NCBI GenBank assembly: GCA_014654415.1
Contig: JACWDC010000003.1
Span: forward strand, 42,255-106,254
DNA length: 64,000 bases
Direction of reading: 5' to 3'
Origin: Pelagibacterales bacterium SAG-MED05
GTDB lineage: Bacteria; Pseudomonadota; Alphaproteobacteria; Pelagibacterales; Pelagibacteraceae
The notes beneath the pieces were generated by a model. The model made no database searches, had not been told where the DNA came from, and saw only the letters and a program-made list of their open reading frames with translations. A program made the translations under genes and the position numbers. Numbering within the stretch: the first letter of the stretch is position 1; every line of letters begins with the position of its first letter. Shown one piece after another: positions 50,024 through 59,395 of this stretch.

Positions 50024-50052
50024 AAAAAGGCCCAAAAAATTTGGGCCTTTTT
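50024..50052 (-). terminator. Rho-independent terminator/attenuator between TAXI SBP and TRAP permease
   Basis: AAAAAGGCCCAAA-AAA-TTTGGGCCTTTTT perfect 13-bp stem with A/T flanks. Confidence 0.85.
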
Positions 50053-50072
50053 AATTTAATCAAGTAATTGGA

Positions 50073-51089
50073 TTACATTAATCCAGCTTCTTTATAGTAC
50101 TTAATTGCTCCTGGATGTAATGGAGCCGATAAACCATCAGCTATCATGTTTTTCTTTTCCAGAGGTCCAAAAGCAGGATGTTGTTCTCTAAAAGAGTCAA
50201 AATTTTCCATAACTGCTTTAGTTACCAAGTACACTAGCTCTTCAGAAACATCTGCACTTGTTACAACGGTAGCTTTTACACCAAACGTAGTAGCATCTTT
50301 TTTCTGATTTGAGTAAGTTCCTTTTGGAATTACTGCTTTAGCATAATAGTCAGCTCCGTCTATTAAACCTTGAATTGGCGCACCAGTAAGATTAATTGGG
50401 CTTGCTTTGGCTTTACAAGTTGCTGCTTGTTCCATAGCACCATTTGGAAATCCTACTGAATATCCAAACGCATCTATTTTACCATCACAAAGAGCTTTTA
50501 CTTGCTCAGAGGAAGTAAGTTCAGTAGTTGCTTTAAACATGCTGTTGTCTGCTCCCATAGCTTTCATTAATTCTTCCATAGTTCCTCTTTGACCAGAACC
50601 AGGATTACCAATGTTAACTGTTTTTCCTTTTAGACCTTTAAAATCTTTAATTTTAGATTTTTTACTAGCCCAAATTTGAAATGGTTCATTGTGTACTGAA
50701 AATACAGCTCTTAAGTTGCTGAACTGATTTCCTTCCCATTTGCTTGATCCATTATAAGCATGGAATTGCCAGTCAGACTGAGCTACACCAAATTGAAACT
50801 CACCATCTTTAATTTGACCAATATTATAGTTTGAACCACCTGTAGAAGGCGCAGTACATCTATATGCTTTAGCTGTACCTTTTTTTCTACCGTGATCAGC
50901 ACTTATTGCTGATTTATGAAGCATTTTACAAATAGCATTACCTGTTTGAAAATAAACTCCAGTTGGTCCACCAGTTCCTATTGTGAAGAACTCTGCAGAT
51001 TTCGCGATTGAAGTAATTGGGCTTGATAAAGCAAAAGTTACTAAAATAGCAGAAATCATTGATATTATTTTTTTCATGTGATCCCCCAT
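50073..51089 (-). CDS. TAXI family TRAP transporter solute-binding protein (start possibly 51077)
   Basis: Signal peptide; FFTIGTGGPTGVYFQTGNAICKMLH, VNIGNPGSGQRGTMEELMKAMG. Confidence 0.94.
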   Translation of the reverse strand: MGDHMKKIISMISAILVTFALSSPITSIAKSAEFFTIGTGGPTGVYFQTGNAICKMLHKSAISADHGRKKGTAKAYRCTAPSTGGSNYNIGQIKDGEFQFGVAQSDWQFHAYNGSSKWEGNQFSNLRAVFSVHNEPFQIWASKKSKIKDFKGLKGKTVNIGNPGSGQRGTMEELMKAMGADNSMFKATTELTSSEQVKALCDGKIDAFGYSVGFPNGAMEQAATCKAKASPINLTGAPIQGLIDGADYYAKAVIPKGTYSNQKKDATTFGVKATVVTSADVSEELVYLVTKAVMENFDSFREQHPAFGPLEKKNMIADGLSAPLHPGAIKYYKEAGLM

Positions 51090-51141
51090 TTGTTAATGGA
51101 ATAATTTAACTATGGATAAAGGTGAAGGTCAAAGAGAATCT

Positions 51142-52377
51142 TTATAGATTTTTAGCCCAATTTGATAATCTTTTTACTCCTTCAACCACATTTGGTGCAT
51201 ATTTTTCTATGATTTTGTCATCCAGAATTTTTCCGTTTATCGGAGCTTTGAGAAATTCATTTCCATCAAAATCAATATAACAAAGTCTAGTAAGCATCTT
51301 TTTTGAACTAAAACCAAAATCAGATGCTGGTAACATTGCTACACCAGTTTCATCTAATATACTTTCGCACAACTCTGTTGAAGTTTTATATTTCTTGTTA
51401 GGAAATTCTGGCATTAAATAAAATGCCCCTTGAGGCGGATTAATTAAAACTTTATTCGATTTAAGATTATTATAAACATAATTGCCTACTGATCTCAAAA
51501 TATTTAAAGTTTTTGATTTATATTCGCTGAAATCTCCTTCATAAGCTTTGACCGCAGCAAATTGTGCTGGACTATTAACTGTAGAGTAAGACTCACTAGC
51601 TAGAGTTTTTATATTTTCTAAAAGTTCTGATAACTGATTTGGTACAGCAAAAAATCCTACTCTCCAGCCGCCTGCACCACACCATTTACTTAAACCTCCG
51701 CTAATAAATGTTCTCTCTGGATAATATTGTGATATTGATTCATATTTATTACAGAAAGTTAAATCTGTATAAATTTCATCTGATAAAACTATAAGATTAT
51801 TTTTTTTTGCAACTGAAGCCAATTCCTTAAGATTTTTACATATTGTTCCTGAAGGATTATTGGGAGAATTAAGAATAAGTATAAGATTTTTTTTCTTTAT
51901 TGATTTAATTTTTTTTTCAAGTTGTTTAGCAGTTGGAAACCAGTTATTTTCTCTTGAAGTTTGTATCCAGTGAACCTTGTTTCTACCAATAATTGCTTGA
52001 GGTTCGTAGGAGACCCAGCTTGGAGCTGAAAGAATAATTTCTCCATTAAATGCAACATGCAACAGAAGCATAGCTTCTTTTGAGCCAGGTGTAATAACAA
52101 TATTCTCCTTAGGATAATTAATTCCTATTTTTTTTTTTAAATTCTTAGATATCGACTCTCTTAATTTGCTTAGTCCTTGTATCGGTAAATACTCTTTTCT
52201 ATGGGCATTATTTTTTAACTCGGTTACAATTTTTTCTGGAACGGGAAATGGTGACTGTCCAAATCCAAATTGATAAACTTTTTTTCCCTGATTGATAAGT
52301 TTTTTACACTTTTCGTTAATTACTAAAGTTGAAGATTGTTTGAGTTTTAAAATATTTTGCTTAGTTAAATTTTTCAT
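51142..52377 (-). CDS. class I/II pyridoxal-phosphate aminotransferase
   Basis: ILILNSPNNPSGTICKNLKELASVAKKNNLIVLSDEIYTDLTF, GGLSKWCGAGGWRVGFF. Confidence 0.9.
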   Translation of the reverse strand: MKNLTKQNILKLKQSSTLVINEKCKKLINQGKKVYQFGFGQSPFPVPEKIVTELKNNAHRKEYLPIQGLSKLRESISKNLKKKIGINYPKENIVITPGSKEAMLLLHVAFNGEIILSAPSWVSYEPQAIIGRNKVHWIQTSRENNWFPTAKQLEKKIKSIKKKNLILILNSPNNPSGTICKNLKELASVAKKNNLIVLSDEIYTDLTFCNKYESISQYYPERTFISGGLSKWCGAGGWRVGFFAVPNQLSELLENIKTLASESYSTVNSPAQFAAVKAYEGDFSEYKSKTLNILRSVGNYVYNNLKSNKVLINPPQGAFYLMPEFPNKKYKTSTELCESILDETGVAMLPASDFGFSSKKMLTRLCYIDFDGNEFLKAPINGKILDDKIIEKYAPNVVEGVKRLSNWAKNL

Positions 52378-52459
52378 AATAACTTTTTTGCAAAAGCTAT
52401 TCCTGACCTTACGGGGACTAAGGGTTTTAAGTCAATTCAAATCTTGAGAATTAGAACAT

Positions 52460-52488
52460 TTGACAAATTGATTCGGTCATGTTTTAAT
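52460..52488 (+). promoter_or_regulatory. putative sigma-70 promoter for helicase operon
   Basis: TTGACA - 17 nt - TTTAAT upstream of 52548. Confidence 0.4.
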
Positions 52489-52547
52489 CTTATTTTGTTC
52501 TCAACAACGACCTATATATAGTATAAAAAAATTTACCTAACACAAGA

Positions 52548-55016
52548 ATGACAAATCACCCTCAAAAAATTGTAGCTCTTTTAGGACCAACAAATACTGG
52601 CAAAACTTATGTTGCGATAGAAAAAATGCTTCAATTCGATTCTGGCATATTTGGTTTACCTTTAAGACTTCTGGCGCGAGAAGTTTATGATACCTGTGTC
52701 AAAAAAATTGGTCTAGATAAAGTCGCTTTAATTACAGGTGAAGAAAAAATTGTACCAAGTTCTGCTGACTATTTTATCTGTACTGTAGAATCCATGCCAA
52801 AAAATAAAACTGTAGACTTTGTTGCTATTGATGAAATTCAGATGTGTGCTGATCGTGAAAGAGGACATATCTTTACAGAGAGATTGTTGCACTCTAGAGG
52901 AGAAAAATTAACGATGTTTCTTGGGTCTCAAGTGATGGCCTCTATAATTAATGATTTAATTAAAAATGTTGAATTTGAAAAAAAAGAAAGATTCTCAAAA
53001 TTAAGTTACGCTGGTTACAAAAAGATTTCTAGATTAGATAGGAAAGTAGCTATTATCGCATTTTCGATTGAAGAAGTTTATGCTATTGCAGAATTAGTTC
53101 GTAGGCAAAAAGGCGGGGCTGCAGTCATTATGGGGTCTTTGAGTCCTAAAACTAGAAATTCACAAGTTGGTCTTTACCAGTCAGGAGACGTAGACTATTT
53201 AATTGCGACAGATGCTATTGGTATGGGTCTGAATATGGATATCGATGAAATTTATTTTTCAAATTTAAAAAAATTTGATGGAAAGAAAACTAGGAGACTA
53301 AACTTAATAGAAATGTCTCAGATAGCTGGGCGAGCAGGAAGGTACAAAAACGATGGAGGATTTGGAACAACTGGAGATTGTGAAAGTCTAAATTCTGATG
53401 AAATTGAAAATATAGAAAAACATCATTTACCAGAAACTAAAATTATTTATTGGAGAAATTCTAAATTAGATTTTAAAAGCCCTAATAAACTTATTTCATC
53501 TCTTGAGTTAAAACCTGATAAAAAAAATCTTTTAAGAACTAACGACTCTCTTGATGAGAGCGTGTTAAGACATTTTTTAAAAAAAGGTGCAAATAATATT
53601 ATTTATTATAAAAATTTAGAATTACTTTGGGAGTGTTGTCAAATTCCTGATTTTGAGAAAAAAGCTTACGGCCAACATATAAATATCATAGATAAAGTAT
53701 TTCAATTTTTATCAACTCGAAAAAAAAAAATTCCTAGCAATTTTATGAAAGAACAATTGAAAGGTCTTGAAAAAGATCATGGAAATGTTGACCTTTTATC
53801 ACATAGACTATCAAACGTAAGAACCTGGTCATATGTAGCAAATAAAAAAAATTGGGTTGAAAATTCTGACTATTGGGTTCAATTAACTAAAGATATTGAA
53901 GATAAATTATCAGATAAATTGCACGAAGAACTCACTAAAAGCTTTATTGATAAAAAAATTAGCATTTTGTCACGTAGCCTAAAACAAGATTTGATTTTAA
54001 AAACTAAAATCAGCGAGGAAAATAAAATGTATATTGACGGACAATTAATAGGGGAATTAAAAGGACTTAAATTTATAATTGAGCTAACCTCTAAAACATT
54101 AGATACCGATATTAAGTCTATAAAAAAGGCTGCTCGAAAAGGAGTAAAAGAAGAATTGGATAAAAGGGTCAATAAAATTATTGAAGGTCAAGAAATATCT
54201 GTTGATACAGACAGCAAAATTATTTGGAGAGGCAATCCTGTAGGAAGACTGAAAAAAGGGCATGACTATCTCAGCCCTGAAATCGAAATTGTTGCTGATG
54301 AATCTATTGAATTAGAGACAAAGCTTAAATTAGAAAAATTTTTAAAAAAATGGTTTGATAATTATATACATCAAATCCTTGGAGACCTAATTAACTTATC
54401 AAAACAAAAAAAAGATAATCAGTATTTAAGGGCTTTAGTATTTCAGCTGTATGAAAAAAATGGAGTTATAAAAAGAAGCGAAATAGACAACATTGTAAAA
54501 TTGATTCCTACAGAGGAAAGAAAAAAATTGTGGGGAATGGGGATAAAAATTGGAAGATATCATGTTTATCTACCTAAAATGTTAAAACCCAAAGCAGTAG
54601 AGTTCAGAGTATCTTTGTGGAAAATATTTTATAATCTTACAAAAAAATACGAAATACCTAGATCAGGGCTAAATTTTATTATTAATAAAAATTATGAAAA
54701 AAATTTTCTTTTATTATGTGGTTTCGAAAGATTTAACGATTATTTTATTAGAATTGATATTCTAGAAAAATTATTTATTAAGATATTAGACAACAGTAAG
54801 GACCGTAAATTTAAAATTAACTCTGAAATGATGAATTTACTAGGTTGTAAAAAAGAAAATCTCTATAAACTAATGACTTATATGGATTATAAAAAAGACA
54901 AAGCTGAAGATACTTATATTTTTAAAGGAGAAAGGAAGAAAAAAACAGATAAATTTATTAAGTTTGACAAAAAAGAAAACCCATTTAAAAAGCTTTTATC
55001 TTTAAATATTAAATAA
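52548..55016 (+). CDS. SUV3-like superfamily 2 helicase
   Basis: ALLGPTNTGKTYVAIEKML, VDFVAIDEIQMCADRERGHIFTERLLHSRG, TDAIGMGLNMDIDEIYFSNLKKFDG, MSQIAGRAGR. Confidence 0.92.
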   Translation: MTNHPQKIVALLGPTNTGKTYVAIEKMLQFDSGIFGLPLRLLAREVYDTCVKKIGLDKVALITGEEKIVPSSADYFICTVESMPKNKTVDFVAIDEIQMCADRERGHIFTERLLHSRGEKLTMFLGSQVMASIINDLIKNVEFEKKERFSKLSYAGYKKISRLDRKVAIIAFSIEEVYAIAELVRRQKGGAAVIMGSLSPKTRNSQVGLYQSGDVDYLIATDAIGMGLNMDIDEIYFSNLKKFDGKKTRRLNLIEMSQIAGRAGRYKNDGGFGTTGDCESLNSDEIENIEKHHLPETKIIYWRNSKLDFKSPNKLISSLELKPDKKNLLRTNDSLDESVLRHFLKKGANNIIYYKNLELLWECCQIPDFEKKAYGQHINIIDKVFQFLSTRKKKIPSNFMKEQLKGLEKDHGNVDLLSHRLSNVRTWSYVANKKNWVENSDYWVQLTKDIEDKLSDKLHEELTKSFIDKKISILSRSLKQDLILKTKISEENKMYIDGQLIGELKGLKFIIELTSKTLDTDIKSIKKAARKGVKEELDKRVNKIIEGQEISVDTDSKIIWRGNPVGRLKKGHDYLSPEIEIVADESIELETKLKLEKFLKKWFDNYIHQILGDLINLSKQKKDNQYLRALVFQLYEKNGVIKRSEIDNIVKLIPTEERKKLWGMGIKIGRYHVYLPKMLKPKAVEFRVSLWKIFYNLTKKYEIPRSGLNFIINKNYEKNFLLLCGFERFNDYFIRIDILEKLFIKILDNSKDRKFKINSEMMNLLGCKKENLYKLMTYMDYKKDKAEDTYIFKGERKKKTDKFIKFDKKENPFKKLLSLNIK

Positions 55017-55406
55017 ATGAAAACTTTAGATCAAAAAAGTATTATAGGAATTGCTGCTTTGCTAATTAACGCTGCTAAGATTGATGAACAATATTCTGAT
55101 CATGAAAAAATACTTATAAAAGAATTTATTAAATCTTATTTAAAAAACATCAATTATGATGAAATCTTAAAAAAAGCTGAAGAAATAGAACATAATTCAA
55201 ATCAATTATTAAATTTTACTAATCTAATTAAAAAAAATACTATAGAAGTTAAATCAGACATTATAGAACATTTATGGAAAATAATTATCTCTGATAATAA
55301 AATCGATCAATATGAATCAAATTTAATGCGAAGAATTTGTGGGTTAATTTATTTTCCAGATAAAATGTGTGCAGAAATTAAATTAAGATTATTAAATAAT
55401 AAATGA
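55017..55406 (+). CDS. TerB-like protein
   Basis: [36 protein letters not shown] ... [28 protein letters not shown] (TerB-like D/E repeats). Confidence 0.65.
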   Translation: MKTLDQKSIIGIAALLINAAKIDEQYSDHEKILIKEFIKSYLKNINYDEILKKAEEIEHNSNQLLNFTNLIKKNTIEVKSDIIEHLWKIIISDNKIDQYESNLMRRICGLIYFPDKMCAEIKLRLLNNK

Positions 55407-55747
55407 CATATATTGTAAAAGATGAATGTATTAAATGTAAGCTTACAGACTGCGTCGAAGTTTGTCCTGTAGATTGTTTTTATGAAGGAGAGAACTTCTT
55501 GGTAATCCACCCAGAAGAATGTATAGACTGTGGGGTTTGTGAACCTGAATGCCCAATAGATGCTATAAAAGCAGATACGGATGAAAACGTAAAAGATATG
55601 GATAAATGGTTATTGATTAATAAAAAGTTTTCTGCAATATGGCCTAGCATTACTGAAAGAAAAGAACCAATGAAAGAACATGAAAAATTTAGAAATATCA
55701 AAAATAAGTATGAAGAACACTTTTCAGAAAAGCCTGGAAAAAAATAA
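55403..55747 (+). CDS. fdxA: 7Fe/8Fe ferredoxin FdxA
   Basis: [47 protein letters not shown]. Confidence 0.96.
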   Translation: MTYIVKDECIKCKLTDCVEVCPVDCFYEGENFLVIHPEECIDCGVCEPECPIDAIKADTDENVKDMDKWLLINKKFSAIWPSITERKEPMKEHEKFRNIKNKYEEHFSEKPGKK

Positions 55748-55749
55748 AT

Positions 55750-56418
55750 ATGCCAAAAAAGAAAAAAATTAAAAAAGTCAAAATTCTAAAAAAAGGAAAA
55801 ATTGGTAAAACTAAAGCTAAATTAAAGCTCCAGGTTCCTGATAAAAAGACAATAAATGCAAGTCAGGAGGAAAAGCCAGAAATAAAAAAAATAAAAAAAC
55901 AAGCGACTGAAAAACGTATTTATAATCTTAAAGATTATGTCGTTTATCCAAAACATGGGGTAGGTAAAATTACAGCAATTGAGAAAGCTACAGTTGGAGA
56001 AATAGATATTCAATTCTATAAAATTTTTATTGAAAAAGAAAAACTCACTTTAACGGTGCCTATTAATCAGCAGTCCAAATTGAGACATATATCGTCTATT
56101 AATCAAATTAATAAATGTATCTCTATTCTAAAAACCAAACCTAAAATTAAAAGAACCATGTGGAGTAGACGTGCGCAGGAATATGATCAAAAAATTAATT
56201 CTGGTAAAATTTATGAATTGGCTGAAGTTGTTAAAGATTTAAATAAGAATACAGATATCATTGCAGACCAATCTTATTCTGAAAGACAACTTTTTGAAAA
56301 AGCATATGAAAGATTGAAATCAGAATTTGAGGCAGTCTTACAAGTTGGTCCTGAAGATGTTCAAAAAAAAATGGATAAAGCCCTTGGAAGAACAACTTCT
56401 TTAGAAATTACAGAATAA
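55750..56418 (+). CDS. carD: CarD family transcriptional regulator
   Basis: YNLKDYVVYPKHGVGKITAIEKATVGEIDIQFYKIFIEKEKLTLTVPINQ. Confidence 0.92.
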   Translation: MPKKKKIKKVKILKKGKIGKTKAKLKLQVPDKKTINASQEEKPEIKKIKKQATEKRIYNLKDYVVYPKHGVGKITAIEKATVGEIDIQFYKIFIEKEKLTLTVPINQQSKLRHISSINQINKCISILKTKPKIKRTMWSRRAQEYDQKINSGKIYELAEVVKDLNKNTDIIADQSYSERQLFEKAYERLKSEFEAVLQVGPEDVQKKMDKALGRTTSLEITE

Positions 56419-56421
56419 AAA

Positions 56422-56459
56422 AAACGCCCTTTTTAAAAAAATAATTAAAAAGGGCGTTT
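56422..56459. terminator. bidirectional Rho-independent terminator
   Basis: Perfect 15-bp AAACGCCCTTTTTAA / TTAAAAAGGGCGTTT between convergent carD and polybasic micropeptide gene. Confidence 0.9.
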
Positions 56460-56473
56460 ATAAAAAAGCGAAA

Positions 56474-56545
56474 TTATCTTCTTCTTCTTCTTCTTTTTTT
56501 TGCTTTTTTAGCTTTTTTAGCTTTTTTTCTTCTACGTTTAGCCAT
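56474..56545 (-). CDS. 23-aa polybasic micropeptide MAKRRRKKAKKAKKAKKRRRRRR
   Basis: ATG at 56545, SD-like GGGAG upstream, sigma-70-like promoter (TTGACA-16-TAATGT), terminator 15 nt after stop; too short for the ORF track. Confidence 0.75.
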   Translation of the reverse strand: MAKRRRKKAKKAKKAKKRRRRRR

Positions 56546-56596
56546 CTTATTCTCCCTTGTTTTAAACAAATCTTAATGATTCGTTTGTTACTTTAA

Positions 56597-56624
56597 ACAT
56601 TAATTAATTTAAGATTCATGTCAA
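56597..56624 (-). promoter_or_regulatory. putative promoter of polybasic micropeptide gene
   Basis: Minus strand TTGACA (56624-56619), 16-nt spacer, TAATGT (56602-56597). Confidence 0.5.
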
Positions 56625-56756
56625 TTGTTAAATGGTTTGTTATTTTTGATTCAAAATTAATAATCTTATCTAATTTTTAATTTTTTTATAAAATTTTAAA
56701 AAAGTTAGCAATACCAATGTTTTTTTAAGCAATTAAATAAAGAATTTATTTAAATT

Positions 56757-58433
56757 TTAATAAAGATTTTCTAATTGTTGTTTATAATTTTTAATTATTT
56801 CTTTTCTTTTTAACTTTAAAGTTGGCGTTAACATTCCATTATTAATTGTAAATTCTTCATAAATTAATAAGAACTTTTTAATTTTTTCTATTAAAGTTAA
56901 ATTTTTATTTATGTTTTCAATTATAAGTTTAATTGTTTCTTTTTTAATTTCTTTTTCAGCAACTACAAGTGCAACTAAATAATTTTTTTTATCTCCATAA
57001 ACAAAAGATTGTTTAATTTTGTTATTTAAACATAAAATGTTTTCTATCTTACTTGGTGAAATATTGTCTCCACCAAGATTAACAATAATATCTTTTTTTC
57101 TGTCAGTAATTTTTAAATAGTTATTATTATCCAACTCTCCAATATCTCCAGTATGTAACCATCCATCTTTAATTGCTCTTTCCGTCTCCTCTTTTAAGTT
57201 CCAATACCCTAACATTACATTTTCACCTTTAATTAAAATTTCACCATCATTTGCTATTTTTACTTTGTTTGTTCTAAAAGGCGGTCCTACAGATTCCACT
57301 TTAACTAAATCTGGTAAATTACAACTAACTACAGGTGATGCCTCAGTAAGACCATAACCTTGGAGCGTAGGTAAACCGACGGCATTCAAAAACTCTCCAA
57401 TACTTTGATCTAAAGCTCCTCCTCCAGAAACGAATGCTTGAAGATTTCCACCAAATTGATTTCTTATTTTTTTTCGTACTAATTTTTCACATAAAAAATT
57501 GATAATTTTTTCATTTAAACTTAATTCATCTTTTTTAAGTATTTTTTTTCCTAAAATTAAAGTAAAATCTATTAGTTTTCTTTTAAAGCCAGTTTGTTTT
57601 TCAAAATTCATATTTATTTTTATAAATAGATTTTGGTAAAATCTTGGAACTGCTGTCATGATTGTGGGTTTAGCAATTTCCATATTAGATATTAATTTTT
57701 CCAAACTTTCAGCGTAATAAACTTTAGCCCCAACAATGATTTGTATAAATTGAACGGTATGTTCATATGAGTGTGATAATGGTAACCAAGTTAAAAAAAC
57801 TGGATCTTTTTTTTTTGTTAAAGATTCAAGTAGTTCCACTGCGCCTTCACAATTAGATAAAATGCCACCATGGCTAAGTACTACCCCTTTTGGATTTCCT
57901 GAAGTTCCTGAAGTATAAATAATACAGGCAGGCATTTGCCTTTTTAAATTTTTATTTATAATTTTATCATTTATTTTTTCATCTAAAATATCTTGTACCT
58001 GTAAAATATCTTCATCTATTTTTTCAAAAGATATAATTTTTTTAACATCTTTGCTTATAAATTTTTTAATTTTCATGAATTGATCCTGATTTGAAACAAA
58101 TATCAAAGAAGGCTTACAATCATTTAGAATATATTCGTAGTCTTTTGCGGAATAAGTTGTAAATATAGGAACAGAAATGCCTCCTGCGTTCATAATAGAA
58201 ATGTCTGCCATTAACCAGTAAGGTCTATTTTCTGATAGAATTAAACATCTATCGCCATCATTTATCAATGATTTAATTTTAGAAGTTAATTTATAAATTT
58301 TTTCAGTTATATCTCCCCAAGTGTAATTTGGTTTACCCGGTTTTAACCACTTTAAAAATGGTTTGTTGCTGTCAATATTTTCTATCTTTTTAAAATAAAG
58401 TTCAACTAGACTATTTAATTTGTTTATATCCAT
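56757..58433 (-). CDS. AMP-dependent long-chain acyl-CoA synthetase
   Basis: CIIYTSGTSGNPKGVVLSHGGIL, GYGLTEASPVV, GWLHTGDIGELD, DRKKDIIVNLGGDNISPSKIE. Confidence 0.93.
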   Translation of the reverse strand: MDINKLNSLVELYFKKIENIDSNKPFLKWLKPGKPNYTWGDITEKIYKLTSKIKSLINDGDRCLILSENRPYWLMADISIMNAGGISVPIFTTYSAKDYEYILNDCKPSLIFVSNQDQFMKIKKFISKDVKKIISFEKIDEDILQVQDILDEKINDKIINKNLKRQMPACIIYTSGTSGNPKGVVLSHGGILSNCEGAVELLESLTKKKDPVFLTWLPLSHSYEHTVQFIQIIVGAKVYYAESLEKLISNMEIAKPTIMTAVPRFYQNLFIKINMNFEKQTGFKRKLIDFTLILGKKILKKDELSLNEKIINFLCEKLVRKKIRNQFGGNLQAFVSGGGALDQSIGEFLNAVGLPTLQGYGLTEASPVVSCNLPDLVKVESVGPPFRTNKVKIANDGEILIKGENVMLGYWNLKEETERAIKDGWLHTGDIGELDNNNYLKITDRKKDIIVNLGGDNISPSKIENILCLNNKIKQSFVYGDKKNYLVALVVAEKEIKKETIKLIIENINKNLTLIEKIKKFLLIYEEFTINNGMLTPTLKLKRKEIIKNYKQQLENLY

Positions 58434-58437
58434 AATT

Positions 58438-58524
58438 TGGTGGGCGAAGAGAGACTCGAACTCTCAAGGTATTGCTACCACCGGATTTTGAGTCCGGCGC
58501 GTCTACCAGTTCCACCATTCGCCC
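58438..58524 (-). tRNA. tRNA-Leu(CAA)
   Basis: GGGCGAATGGTGGAACTGGTAGACGCGCCGGACTCAAAATCCGGTGGTAGCAATACCTTGAGAGTTCGAGTCTCTCTTCGCCCACCA; anticodon loop CTCAAAA. Confidence 0.96.
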
Positions 58525-58541
58525 ATTTTTTAATTATTAAT

Positions 58542-59390
58542 TTAATTGATTTTTCTGACTATTAGAACAAAAAATATCGACGTTACAAACATTATAAGTG
58601 CATATGCAGCTGTTGGAACCATAAATGCTAGCTCATCAAACAACTGGCTTGCCACGAAAACAGCTAATGTACCGTTCTGCAAACCACATTCAAGTGAAAT
58701 ACACTTTCTTTGAGCTACTCCAGTTGTTAAATATTTTGCTACGTAGTAACCCACAAAAATCATAATAATGTTTAAGATAAAAGCTACTAAACCTGCTCTT
58801 GTTACAAAGCTTATAATTTTGCCCCACTCCTCTACCCAAATTGAGATAAAAACTATTATAAATAAAATAACTGAAATTCTTTGTATTATAAGAGTCTTGC
58901 TCACTATAAAATCTTTCATTAAACTTCTAACTATCATTCCAAATATTACCGGAACTGTTACCACAAAGAGCATTTTCATAGACATATTTATCATTGAAAT
59001 TTCACTATTAATTTCACTAACACCCAATAAGTCTGCGGAAGTAAAAATTATAAAAGGTACGGTAATAATGCTAAGAATGCTTACAATTCCAGTCAAACTC
59101 ACAGATAAAGCTACATCACCATTTGCAAATTTTGTTAGTACATTTGAAGTAATTCCTCCCGGAGCTGCAGCAATTATCATTACGCCTAATGCAATTTCAA
59201 CAGGCATTGGTATAATTTTGATTAAAAGAAAAGCAATAATTGGTAATAGGATAACTTGACAAAAAAAACCAACTATAAAATCTCTAGGAATTCTAATTAC
59301 ACGTAAAAAATCATTAATAGTCAAACCAAGACCTAAACCAAACATAATAATTGCTAGAGCTAAAGGAGCAATTTTAGTAGCTGTTTCCAT
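58542..59390 (-). CDS. bile acid:sodium symporter family protein
   Basis: ALAIIMFGLGLGLTINDFLRV, AAAPGGITSNVLTKFANGDVALSVSLT, LECGLQNGTLAVFVA. Confidence 0.92.
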   Translation of the reverse strand: METATKIAPLALAIIMFGLGLGLTINDFLRVIRIPRDFIVGFFCQVILLPIIAFLLIKIIPMPVEIALGVMIIAAAPGGITSNVLTKFANGDVALSVSLTGIVSILSIITVPFIIFTSADLLGVSEINSEISMINMSMKMLFVVTVPVIFGMIVRSLMKDFIVSKTLIIQRISVILFIIVFISIWVEEWGKIISFVTRAGLVAFILNIIMIFVGYYVAKYLTTGVAQRKCISLECGLQNGTLAVFVASQLFDELAFMVPTAAYALIMFVTSIFFVLIVRKIN

Positions 59391-59395
59391 TTTGA

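Noticed and set aside
55750-56418. Lys-rich N-terminus of CarD-like protein (PKKKKIKKVKILKKGKIGKTKAKLKLQ) as a separate peptide
   Set aside because: In frame with the CarD domain with no independent signals; treated as a basic N-terminal extension.
58438-58524. tRNA-Leu as an integration site
   Set aside because: No partial repeat of its 3' end found in the flanks; neighbours are ordinary core-type genes.
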